A DNA stretch of 64,000 nt, taken from assembly GCF_035917455.1 (NCBI RefSeq), contig NZ_CP109078.1:5626001-5690000 (forward strand), read 5' to 3'. This document shows, in pieces, positions 45,925-54,709 of the stretch (its first letter is position 1; each line of letters starts with the position of its first letter). Origin of the DNA: Micromonospora sp. NBC_01796. Its GTDB lineage: Bacteria; Actinomycetota; Actinomycetes; Mycobacteriales; Micromonosporaceae. Below the pieces are notes generated by a model that was not told where the DNA came from, did not search any database, and was given only the letters and a program-made list of their open reading frames with translations. Position numbers and translations under genes: made by a program.

Positions 45925-48900
45925 TCAGGCGACCGTGACGCTGATCTGGGGCTTGGTGCGGCGCCGGGACAAGTTCGACAGCCGTCCCTCCTGCTTGAGC
46001 CGGGTGAGGACCCGGAGGTGATGGGTGTCATTCGGGAAGGTCGGCGATGCGGCAGGGGTGGCCAGATCAACGTACGGGCTCCCGAGGTTCGCGAGGACGG
46101 CGATGATCTGGTCGGTTGAGATGGCGTTCCCGAGCTGGTCAACCAGCGGGACCACCAGCGCCGCGTCGCGGGTCACCCGGGCGATCCGCTCCAGTTGGGC
46201 GTAGCTCAGCGGCACCTGGGCCGTCGCGGCGAAGCGCCCGGCGGCCCGCAGCGCGTCGCGATGGTCTGTCGGGACGAACTCGTCCAGGCGGGACAGGACG
46301 GTCTGCCGGACCGTCTGGCTGATCGAGGCGCTGCCCAGCAACCGGGCCGTCATGTCCTCGTCGAGCAGGGCGGGCGTGACGAAGTCGGCGAACTTCGCTG
46401 AGCATTCGATGCCGTGCCGCAGTGTCTCCCAGTCGGCGGTGGCGAATCGCTGGAACAGTTCGGCGGTGTCGTCGCAGATCTGGTGGCGGAGCACCTCGCC
46501 GAGCAGGGGGCCGTTCTCCGGCTCGACGCGGCTGGCAGTGATCGACTCGGTCAGGGCGAGCGTGGCGACCAGAGTGGCACGGGTCTCGGGGGCGGGGATC
46601 GTCTCTCGGCTGCGAAGGATAGTCACGGCGACTTGCGTCTTCTGCTCGGCGAGCCGATCCGGCTCTCCCGGGGGAGCGGTGATCGCGCCCGCGTCAACGA
46701 GCAGGCCGGCTAGATCGGCGTCGACCCCGCCGGTCTGCTCGATGTATGCGGCGGTGTTGGTCACCGTCACTGGGATCTGTCGTGAGCGTGCCAGCGCGGG
46801 CCAGACCTTTGCGGGTACCTCGGCGAGACGCTCGATCCGGCACTCCGCCGCTGCGGCGCGGCAGGCCCGCTCCGCCAGGCTGGTCTCCCAACCGGCGATG
46901 TCCGTGACGATGTCCGCGAAGGTACCGGGATCCGTGACCGTCATCGTGGTGGGCCCGTCGTTTTCGACCGCGGCGAGGTAGGCGGCGGGATTGGCGACGC
47001 AGTAGCCGTAGACGGTGGGGTCGATCGTTTGGATGGTGTCCAGGCTCAGGACTGGCGGGTTGTGCAGCGCGCTGCGCAGGTTCCCCGCGGTGAGGGTGTA
47101 CATGCTGTCGGCGACGATCAGGGCACGTATGCCCTGATCGAGAACGGTTAGATCGTCGATCACTACCCGAGCCTGCCGCAGCAGCGCGACCACGTTGCGT
47201 GCCGGCAGCTCGTCGATGGGCCGGGTCAGGCAGGTCAGGCGTGCGTAGTTGTCCTGGAGGTAGGTCGTCACCTGCTCCTCGATCTGCCGATCGAGGTTCG
47301 GGCCGGCGTGCGCGACTCCCTCGTCGACCAGGTTGAGCCGGCGTTCCGGCTGCAGGTCCGGAACCTGCAGGATCCGGCTCAGGACCGGCGGCCAGGTGCC
47401 GGACAGCCGCCGGACCGCCTCCACGGCCTGTGCTCCACCGCTCAGGTAGGCCTCGAAGAAGGCACGCTCGGCCGGGCCGTCGATCTCGGCGAGGCGGTCG
47501 AGGACAGCCCGGGCGCCGGGGTGCTGATTCGCCAGCAGGTAGTCCAGTATCTCGAGGTTGTAGGCGCTGTTCAGGTCGAGGAAGTCCGCCTTGGTCTCCC
47601 GCAGGACGCCGGCGATGTCGTCCGGTCCGTTGAAGGCGTAGTACGTGTCGGGGATGTTGGGCTGCACGTGCTGCACGATGAAGTTCATGGCGCGGATGGA
47701 GACGCGCTCGCCGTAGTACTGGGCGACGTAAAGGGCGAAGTTCTGGTCGACGAAGCCGCGGCGGATCAGGTCGCGGGCGACCTCGGAGCGGATCGTCTCA
47801 CCGAGGAGCGTCTCGAAGGTGATCTCCGCGGTGTCGCGGGCGAGGGTGAAGGCGGGGTTCGCGGCGAGGTCGGCGAAGTCGGCCTTCCGCAGCGCCTCGA
47901 TGTCGGCGATCGCCGTCCCACGTTCGGCCTCCAACGCCTCACGTTCGCGGGAGTCCCAGTCGTCCAGGTCGAGTTCGGCCCGGAACAGTTCGCGGATGTC
48001 GCCGATCGGGATGCCAACGGTCAAGGGCGAGTTGTAGTGGTGGGTGAAGCTCGCGGTCGGTCCGTTTCCGTCGGCGATGAGCATCCGCCAGAATCGGGCG
48101 GTCCCAGCCTCTGCAGGAGTGAAGGTTTCGGCGCCGATTGTGTAGCCCGTAAGGGTGTAGCGAGGAGTGTTGCCGGAGCGCCGGATGACTTCGGCATGCC
48201 AGTTCAAACGCTCGGCGAAGCGCTCGGGCTTGTCCCGCAGAACGTCGGCCAGTGCCTCGGAGTCGGCGAGCTCGCTGAGGCGGTCGCGCCGCCTCGCGAT
48301 GGACTGATTCACCAGGTCGCGGCTGAGTTTGTAGAGCTTGTCGAGGTCGCTGCGGCCCAGCGAGACCTGCTCGAAGTCGGCCAAGTGGACGTTCTTGTAG
48401 ACCATCATGGCGAAGACCGAATCGGCGCGCAGATGGGGCACACCGTGCTTCGCAGTGATCAGGCGGGCGGCGAACACGGCGTACTCGTTGCGGATGTTCT
48501 TCAGCAGTCGCATGTCGCTGATGTGCCGCGCGATCAGGTCGACCAGGTCGGGTGTCACCGGGACGAGCGCCGGGCCGGCCAGCAGCTTGGAGAGCAGGTC
48601 ACGTGACGTGCGGTGGGTGATGAACGGAACCACCGGCACGACGAGGTCGAAGAACTTCGTGCGGTTCGCCCGCACCGACTCGGCGGAGGCGCCGTCGTCC
48701 AGATGCATGGTGTCGTTGCCCAGCCGCTCGAAGATGCTGTCCTTGAGCGCGTAGACGAACCGGATCGTCCGGCCTCGCGCCGCGTGCGAGGTGTTGAGCA
48801 GGGTGTTCAGCTCGCGCAACGCCTCGAAGATGTGCGGGTCGTCGAACCGGTCGAGGTCCTCGAAGACGACGACGTCGAACTTCGTCGACTCGAAGAAGTA

Positions 48901-49575
48901 GACGATCTCGTCGAGGTACTTGTCGAAGTAGCTGACCTCTTTTGCCCCGAGCGCGACGGTGGCCCCGGCGGCGGAAACCGAAGAGACCTCCCGGTTGTGG
49001 ACGACCTGCCGGATCCAGGTCAGCACGGCCACCATCAGCAGCCCGAACAGCAGGACCGCCCCGGCCCGCACCGGCCAAGGATGGTCCTTGGTGGCGCCGG
49101 CCAGGCGCGGGAAGCGGCCGAGGAGGAACAGGGTCAGCGCGACCACCGCGACCTGCGTCGTGGCGGATGCGACGGCTCGGCGGAGGTCCGGCTTGTCGAT
49201 GCGCCGGAAGTGCGAGCGGGGCAGCGCCCGCTGCGGCTGGCTGTGCAGCAGTTGTTTAACGAGCTCCTTTTCGATCCGGTTGGTGATCGACTTCTCTTCC
49301 TCGGGAGGCCCGAGGGTCGACAGGGAGAGGTTGAGAACTCGTCCTGTGTGTTGGTCGGTGAACGCCTTCAGGATGCTCGACTTGCCCGCGCCGTAGCGAC
49401 CAGTCAGCGCGATGTTGCGGACGTCCGAGTCTTGCAGGGCGGCGGTCAGCCGTACGACGTACTCCTCATGCTGTTCCGGCTGAAATTGCGGCGTCAGCGG
49501 AAGCAGCGCGACATCACCGTCGGTAGACCTCGACGGGCCGACCCGCCCAGCCTGTCGTCGTTTCCACCAGCGCAC
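45925..49575 (-). CDS. YobI-like membrane P-loop NTPase
   Basis: 1216 residues from GTG 49575, supported by GGGGAAGGGG just upstream; a TTG at 49617 lacks a ribosome site. Walker A is TGRYGAGKSSILKAF (near 60), two membrane helices follow (VAVVALTLFLLG; AGAVLLFGLLMVAVLTW) and Walker B is VVVFEDLDRFDD. The layout matches the YobI-like/KAP branch of STAND-type NTPases, which place membrane helices inside the NTPase domain. The long C-terminal part is helical with no recognised enzyme. Such proteins occur in defence islands; a role in phage defence is inferred. The gene lies between CRISPR arrays with a deaminase toxin pair and an HNH nuclease. Confidence 0.85.
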   Translation of the reverse strand: MRWWKRRQAGRVGPSRSTDGDVALLPLTPQFQPEQHEEYVVRLTAALQDSDVRNIALTGRYGAGKSSILKAFTDQHTGRVLNLSLSTLGPPEEEKSITNRIEKELVKQLLHSQPQRALPRSHFRRIDKPDLRRAVASATTQVAVVALTLFLLGRFPRLAGATKDHPWPVRAGAVLLFGLLMVAVLTWIRQVVHNREVSSVSAAGATVALGAKEVSYFDKYLDEIVYFFESTKFDVVVFEDLDRFDDPHIFEALRELNTLLNTSHAARGRTIRFVYALKDSIFERLGNDTMHLDDGASAESVRANRTKFFDLVVPVVPFITHRTSRDLLSKLLAGPALVPVTPDLVDLIARHISDMRLLKNIRNEYAVFAARLITAKHGVPHLRADSVFAMMVYKNVHLADFEQVSLGRSDLDKLYKLSRDLVNQSIARRRDRLSELADSEALADVLRDKPERFAERLNWHAEVIRRSGNTPRYTLTGYTIGAETFTPAEAGTARFWRMLIADGNGPTASFTHHYNSPLTVGIPIGDIRELFRAELDLDDWDSREREALEAERGTAIADIEALRKADFADLAANPAFTLARDTAEITFETLLGETIRSEVARDLIRRGFVDQNFALYVAQYYGERVSIRAMNFIVQHVQPNIPDTYYAFNGPDDIAGVLRETKADFLDLNSAYNLEILDYLLANQHPGARAVLDRLAEIDGPAERAFFEAYLSGGAQAVEAVRRLSGTWPPVLSRILQVPDLQPERRLNLVDEGVAHAGPNLDRQIEEQVTTYLQDNYARLTCLTRPIDELPARNVVALLRQARVVIDDLTVLDQGIRALIVADSMYTLTAGNLRSALHNPPVLSLDTIQTIDPTVYGYCVANPAAYLAAVENDGPTTMTVTDPGTFADIVTDIAGWETSLAERACRAAAAECRIERLAEVPAKVWPALARSRQIPVTVTNTAAYIEQTGGVDADLAGLLVDAGAITAPPGEPDRLAEQKTQVAVTILRSRETIPAPETRATLVATLALTESITASRVEPENGPLLGEVLRHQICDDTAELFQRFATADWETLRHGIECSAKFADFVTPALLDEDMTARLLGSASISQTVRQTVLSRLDEFVPTDHRDALRAAGRFAATAQVPLSYAQLERIARVTRDAALVVPLVDQLGNAISTDQIIAVLANLGSPYVDLATPAASPTFPNDTHHLRVLTRLKQEGRLSNLSRRRTKPQISVTVA

Positions 49576-49631
49576 GTTTTCCCCTTCCCCAGTGACCAGT
49601 GACCGATGACCAGCCAAGGTTAGGGGAGATC

Positions 49632-49693
49632 GCTGCGTCGCCCACGCGCAGTGTCACCATTCGAATGGTGACACTGCGCGTGGGCGACGCAGC
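49632..49693. repeat. 62-bp perfect palindrome
   Basis: The 31 bases 49632-49662 are exactly the reverse complement of 49663-49693, with no loop; the centre is TTCGAA. It sits 57 bases upstream of the YobI-like gene start and about 365 bases upstream of the deaminase gene. It is far longer than an ordinary operator and is placed at the 5' end of genes, not the end of one. Confidence 0.95.
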
Positions 49694-50057
49694 CAACGGG
49701 GACAAGTCCTTTCCATCTCACAGCAGGTGCGAATCCACCGTTGCCGCAGGCGCTGCGACCGGTGCTCCGCGCTCTCGCCGTCGATCTCGACGACGCTCGT
49801 GGGGTAGCCGTACCACGACTCCTTCTGCAACGCGCCGATCCGGCGAACGCTCCCGAGTGATGGGGCTGCGGGAGCGGCCTGGTCTGGGCAGTTACGCACG
49901 GTGGTTGTGGATAACTGGCGTGTTGTCCACAGGTTGAGGTCTCGGTCTTCCCAGACCCTCGAATGCGCCCGCACCCTGCTTCCATGCGAATGCCAACCGC
50001 ACCACCATCAGCAGGTCGCAATCCGGGATCGTGGCATTGTCACGGGGTGGAGGCACG
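49694..50057. other. Divergent intergenic region, no gene supported
   Basis: About 360 bases. A minus-strand frame (49974-49654) reads KESWYGYPTSVVEIDGES but has no good start and runs through the palindrome; it may be a gene remnant. Two DnaA-box-like nonamers lie at 49906-49931. GTGGAGG near 50048 serves the deaminase gene. Confidence 0.5.
49906..49931. promoter_or_regulatory. Two inverted perfect DnaA boxes
   Basis: TGTGGATAA at 49906-49914 is the reverse complement of TTATCCACA, and TTGTCCACA follows at 49923-49931, 8 bases apart and facing each other. Both match DnaA-box consensus forms (E. coli and actinobacterial). Only two boxes and no AT-rich unwinding region are seen, so it is not a replication origin by itself; DnaA titration or regulation of nearby genes is possible. 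Confidence 0.5.
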
Positions 50058-50801
50058 GTGACGACGCTGGCGCAGGTCGGCGCACGTCTACGCGCCGCCG
50101 TCACCACCCTCCGCACCGCCGTGGCGCTCTCGAAGCAGGCGTCGACGCAACTGTCCGAGGCCACCCACCGTCTGCGGGAACACCTGCGCGGCGCGGACGC
50201 GCCCTCGACCACGCTGCTCATCGCCACACTGTTCCGCGCGGCCGTGCGCGCATCCGAGGCTGCAGCGGCAGCCACGAAGAGCGCCGCCGCGGTCGAGACG
50301 TACATGATCACGATCGGCATACCCGTGTCCGGCGGCGACCCGCCACCTGCATTGGGCACAACGGCCCCTGTCGACCCTCCGCCGCACCTGTCGGAGATCG
50401 GGGCGAGCCTGCGGGCGATGCTGCCACGGGGAACGAAGACGGTCGGCATGCTGGTCAGCCCGGATGGCCGTACGCGGAGCAAGCCGATCTGGAGCGGCGA
50501 GGACGGCCCTGGACACGGTGCGCCGGGACTGCGCCGCGACTCCCCGCTGCGCTGGCACCAGATGGCTGCGGCCACCCAGCACGTCGAAGGCCACACCGCC
50601 GCAGTACTGCGAGAGCCGAACGCGCCGAAACGGGCGGTGCTCGTGGTGTCCGCCCCACCGTGCGGCGGACCGAAGGGCTGTCACCGGCGACTGGCCGAGA
50701 TGCTTCCCGAAGGCACGACGCTCCGGGTGTACGTTGCCGGTGACGACGGCACCACCACCTGGTGGGCGGACTACCATGGCAACGGCGGAGGAGTCGTATG
50801 A
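50058..50801 (+). CDS. DddA-like (SCP1.201-type) deaminase toxin
   Basis: 247 residues. The N-terminal about 100 are Ala-rich helices resembling WXG/LXG-type export modules (VGARLRAAVTTLRTAV; EATHRLREHLRG). The C-terminal domain has the deaminase zinc site: HVEGHTAAVLRE (His and catalytic Glu) and PPCGGPKGCHRRLAEMLPEG (two Cys), then TLRVYV, matching the SCP1.201-like family that includes the DNA cytidine deaminase DddA. Predicted to be an interbacterial or anti-phage nucleic-acid deaminase. GTG 50058 follows GGAGG. Its stop overlaps the next start by ATGA, and that gene has Imm1 features. Confidence 0.85.
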   Translation: MTTLAQVGARLRAAVTTLRTAVALSKQASTQLSEATHRLREHLRGADAPSTTLLIATLFRAAVRASEAAAAATKSAAAVETYMITIGIPVSGGDPPPALGTTAPVDPPPHLSEIGASLRAMLPRGTKTVGMLVSPDGRTRSKPIWSGEDGPGHGAPGLRRDSPLRWHQMAAATQHVEGHTAAVLREPNAPKRAVLVVSAPPCGGPKGCHRRLAEMLPEGTTLRVYVAGDDGTTTWWADYHGNGGGVV

Positions 50802-51190
50802 GCACCGGCTACTCGCTTCACTGGGGGACGGACAACACCGCCCAGGCGCCCACACCCCACGACCTGGACGCCGTGCTCGACCAGATCGCCGCCGCCGGCC
50901 CGCAGATCGTTGACGTCGTGCCCGACGACAACGACGACCTCGGCCTCCAGATCGGCGTCGGTCACCCCGCCCGCGCGGTCCTGCTCGTCTTCGGCGTCGA
51001 AGGCGGCTACGCCTACGAACCTGACCTTTCGACCTGGCTTGAGCCGATCGACTACGACCAGGGCGGCCAGGCCACCACCTACGTACCGGCACGGACCAGA
51101 CTCACTCCGGCCACCGCCCGGCGAGCCGTCCACCACTATCTCCTCACCGGGGCTCCACCAGCCGATCTGCACCTCGACCCGGGCGAATAG
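50798..51190 (+). CDS. Imm1-family immunity protein
   Basis: 130 residues, acidic. The pattern DLDAVLDQIAAAGPQIVDVV, DDLGLQIGVGHPARAVLLVFG, then GGYAYEPD and a C-terminal LTPATARRAVHHYLLTGAPP fits Imm1, the family of DddA's inhibitor DddI. It is coupled to the deaminase by a 4-base overlap (ATGA) and should neutralise it by direct binding. No homologous second copy is seen. Confidence 0.82.
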   Translation: MSTGYSLHWGTDNTAQAPTPHDLDAVLDQIAAAGPQIVDVVPDDNDDLGLQIGVGHPARAVLLVFGVEGGYAYEPDLSTWLEPIDYDQGGQATTYVPARTRLTPATARRAVHHYLLTGAPPADLHLDPGE

Positions 51191-51307
51191 TGTTGAGGAC
51201 CGTGCCGGTGCTGACCACAATCCGCAGCAGCCAGCGCGAGTCGCGGTTCGTGGCGGTGCACATGTGCGGTGCTCGTGTGAAGGCGCTCGGCGGATTGCCC
51301 CGGTCGG

Positions 51308-52360
51308 TCATGTCCCTACCCGGTTGGTTCCGGCGTCGATGTCGAAGCCGGTGATGGTTACGGCGGTGTCGGGCGGGTAGGTGGGGTCTGCGGTGAGGTC
51401 CCAGGAGATCGTGAGCAGGAACTGGGTGGCCAGTTGCGCGTCCAGCTGTTTGTAGATGATCTCGTACTCGGTGCCCCAGTATTCGGCGTCGTGCACGACG
51501 GCGCTGTATTCACCGTCGAGTCGCCCGCTCACCTGACAGGTGATCCGGCTGCCGTCGCGCTGGAGATCGTCGAGGTGTATGGCGACGGTCAGTTCGTCGG
51601 CGCTGGTGGATTCGACGCTGCCGGTGTCGCCGCCGCAGGCGCTGCGGACTGCCTGCTCGATCTGGGCTGCTGCGTGACTAACGATTTCGCAAATGCCGTC
51701 TCGGATGACCCTGTCGAAGGGGCGGCCGCAGATCTGCTCGATCCATCCCAACATCAGGCGGCCTCGGGCGTCGAGGGTGAACGCCACCCACACGAGCCTG
51801 CCGACATGCAGGCCGATCTGGTGGGGCACGAGGAAGTCGACCCGATCCTCGTCCAGCAGTGCCAGGGTCTGTACGACCGCAGGGGCATGCTCCAGGAATT
51901 CAGTGCGGGCCCTCGGGTCGCTCAGGTCGGCGCGTGCCGCAGTCATCAGGCTGCGGGCCACCTGGCGGGCGCTGGCGTGCCCGTGGACCCGCCGGATCAC
52001 CTCACGGCTGCGCTCTTCGGCGATGTGCAGGATGGTGGTCATACCCAGGGTGTGCAGGATCCGGTCGCGCTTCCTGCCGTTGCAGGGCACGCAGATCACG
52101 CTCAGGTTCGCGGGCCGGTCGACGTGGAAGTCTGGGGCCAGGCCGTGATACTCGATCAGGTCCTGCAGCATATCCGGGTCGACGGTGCGCGGGATCAGGT
52201 GCTCGATCTGCGTCTCGGTGAAGACCTGGGGCTGCTCGCAGGAGCTGCAGACGGTGTTCCACACGTCGAAGAGGGCACCGCGCAGGACTTTGTCGTCGCT
52301 GCCGCAGTAGCCGACCTCACCGGCTGGCAGCGGTCCGGACGCCGGGTGGCGGCGGCTCAC
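51308..52360 (-). CDS. HNH endonuclease
   Basis: 350 residues from a GTG. The HNH/zinc module is N-terminal: CSSCEQPQVFTETQIEHLIPR (CxxC and the catalytic-type His) and NLSVICVPCNGRKRD (CxxCN). The rest is a helical/beta domain of unknown function (VDFLVPHQIGLHVGRLVW; LTVAIHLDDLQRDGSRITC). A modification-dependent or defence nuclease is plausible from the neighbours, not shown. It converges with the deaminase/immunity pair. Confidence 0.85.
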   Translation of the reverse strand: MSRRHPASGPLPAGEVGYCGSDDKVLRGALFDVWNTVCSSCEQPQVFTETQIEHLIPRTVDPDMLQDLIEYHGLAPDFHVDRPANLSVICVPCNGRKRDRILHTLGMTTILHIAEERSREVIRRVHGHASARQVARSLMTAARADLSDPRARTEFLEHAPAVVQTLALLDEDRVDFLVPHQIGLHVGRLVWVAFTLDARGRLMLGWIEQICGRPFDRVIRDGICEIVSHAAAQIEQAVRSACGGDTGSVESTSADELTVAIHLDDLQRDGSRITCQVSGRLDGEYSAVVHDAEYWGTEYEIIYKQLDAQLATQFLLTISWDLTADPTYPPDTAVTITGFDIDAGTNRVGT

Positions 52361-53354
52361 CGGTCACCGCCGGCAAGGCTGGTATCGCCTGGTCTACTTG
52401 CAGGAGAGCTACTCTCGAATCGCGGTGACGCGGGACGCCGGTCGGCGGTGACGCGGGTCCACCGATGCCGCTGGTGTCGCGACACCTCGTCGCCACGTTG
52501 AATCATTAGCCAATGCACGGAAGCCATTTTGCCGGGCCAGAGCAACGCCACTGCACCCGCCGTCGGGGTACGGCTTGGAGTGCAGTGCCAGGTACACGAT
52601 GAGCGGCTCTGGCGCTGATCTTGTGACGGCCCCTAGCTCCCATGGAATTCCTCCAGGTCGAAAGGCCAGAACGCCAAACCAAGCTGGTCAAGCGAAATTG
52701 CTCCGACCCTCGGGTCAGCTCCGCTCTCTCGGCGAGCGTCCTCAACCCATGACTGAAGATGTCGCCACATGATCAGCGACAGAGCTCGATGAGCTCCATA
52801 GATCCACAAGCCGACGGATCGACGTCGGGTGCATCGAGGGCCGCCGTCGACCACCAGCACGGCTGCCTAATCTAGCTATGTTGGGTCACCGAAGGGCGGA
52901 GGAATGAGCGCGGATCGTGGCAGATGAGGAAGCTCCGAAGGACCTGGATAGCCACAAGTGTCGCGGATCAGCTGAACCGTCAAGGCCAGACCTGCTCTGC
53001 CGTGATTGGGATGTCTGAGACGTTCGAGGTCGACCGCGTAAACCGTATCGCGGATATTCTTTTGGGCGCCGCTACAGCGAAGGGACTGATTGGCTATCGG
53101 GTGGACACCAGGCCGGACTTTCTGAGCCAGCCGCTCGACGAGGTCTCCCGTCGAGCGTTCGACAAGGGTGAGCCGATGTAGAGCGTGGTGGTCGTGTCCC
53201 GTAGCACCGACCGACCGAATTCGGGCTTCTGCGGCTTGGCCCGGAAGATGCGGCCCGAGTATCCCTTGCTGAGCGACGACGAGGGGAACAGGAACGCGAG
53301 CGCTGTTACGAAGCGGCCTCCTAAGAATCAGTCCTCGTGGGTGCGGCGGGCCCG
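52361..53354. other. 1-kb interval before array 3, no confident gene
   Basis: Weak candidates only: a plus frame from 52924 to 53181 (VADQLNRQGQTCSAVIGMSE, RNADILLGAAT-like, 85 residues) and a minus frame 52860-52633 (HLQSWVEDARRESGADPR). Neither has a clear ribosome site or known family. GC is lower than in the arrays, and this may be debris of inserted DNA. Confidence 0.4.
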
Positions 53355-53355
53355 C

Positions 53356-54543
53356 GGACCACCCCCACGGGCGTGGGGAGCACCAGCACAGGTACCGCAT
53401 GTCCGAGCCCTTGAGCGGACCACCCCCACGGGCGTGGGGAGCACGAACCGGGACTCCTGATGATTCACTCATTACGGGGACCACCCCCACGGGCGTGGGG
53501 AGCACGTGATCGCACCCATCTCGCGGATGTCGATCGACGGACCACCCCCACGGGCGTGGGGAGCACGCCGGCCTGGGTCGTACTCTCAGAGCAGGCATCG
53601 GACCACCCCCACGGGCGTGGGGAGCACAGTTGCGCCCGGTAGTTCCGGAGCGCGCGTTCCGGACCACCCCCACGGGCGTGGGGAGCACCCGCCGACCCGG
53701 ATCCGCTGGTCGACCCGCTGCGGACCACCCCCACGGGCGTGGGGAACACCTGGCGATTCTCGGCGCGGTCATCGTCGGCGACGGACCACCCCCACGGGCG
53801 TGGGGAGCACCCCCTGGGCACGGACGAGTGGTACCGCAGCGGCGGACCACCCCCACGGGCGTGGGGAGCACTACCGGAGGGGGGGTCAACCCCGCCGCCG
53901 ACACCGGACCACCCCCCACGGGCGTGGGGAGCACGAGCCCGGCCGGGTGGTGCGGGATCCAGCCGCCGGACCACCCCCACGGGCGTGGGGAGCACTCAGG
54001 CAGCACATCCAGCACCGGCTGACGGTACGGACCACCCCCACGGGCGTGGGGAGCACTGCCGTAAGGGCTTTCGCGGACGATTCCACGGCGGACCACCCCC
54101 ACGAGCGTGGGGAGCACCCGGTCCCACATTGGCTGTACTCCTCGCTCCCCGGACCACCCCCACGGGCGTGGGGAGCACCACGAGCACGTCGTCGTGCCAC
54201 CCGGCGAGGTCGGACCACCCCCATGGGCGTGGGGAGCACAGCGCCTTGGTCGCGACGAGCTGCACCGCGTTCGGGCCACCCCCACGGGCGTGGGGAGCAC
54301 ATCGCCCAGGTCGGCGACACCATCGGCGACACCGGACCACCCCCACGAGCGTGGGGAGCACGCCGGCCGGCAGGTGGCCGAGCAGCTCATCCGCGGACCA
54401 CCCCCACGGGCGTGAGGAGCACCTCGAAACCCTCAACGGCCACAGCTACTCCAGGGGACCACCCCCACGAGCGTGGGGAGTAGGGCCGTCAAGTCGACCT
54501 AGGACCTGTTAGCCATGGGGCCACCCCCAGGATCCGGGGACAC
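53356..54543 (-). CRISPR. Type I-E CRISPR array 3, 19 repeats plus one ruined copy
   Basis: Nineteen repeats of the array 1 family from 53356 to 54483 at a 61-bp period (one spacer region is a base longer near 53910). Copies at the left are perfect; toward cas3 they decay: CATGGG near 54212, GGGCCACC near 54272, ACGAGCG near 54342 and 54456, and a final copy ending GAGTAG. Exactly 61 bases further, 54517-54543 is a barely recognisable twentieth (GGGGCCACCCCCAGG then GGGGACAC). Spacer 53506-53538 differs by two bases from spacer 43476-43508 of array 1. The usual I-E orientation is minus. Confidence 0.96.
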
Positions 54544-54709
54544 CTAACGGTTTGTCATGTATTCGACAAAGCCCTTGGGTGGACCGGGTGACTTGAGCGA
54601 TCCTCGGGCGTCCGTAATGGGCGGCGGACACTGTGTCATCTTGATCGTGTCACCTGCTGCCGCGCCGTACCCGGCCCCCGAAGCAACGAAGCTGAGGTTA
54701 GTAGGTGCT

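Noticed and set aside
49906-49931. Replication origin (oriC)
   Set aside because: Only two DnaA boxes, no box cluster, no AT-rich region and no dnaA/dnaN nearby.
52876-54512. Long frames across array 3, one of 504 residues reaching into the region before it
   Set aside because: Mostly repeat translation; the part outside the array lacks a start or family.
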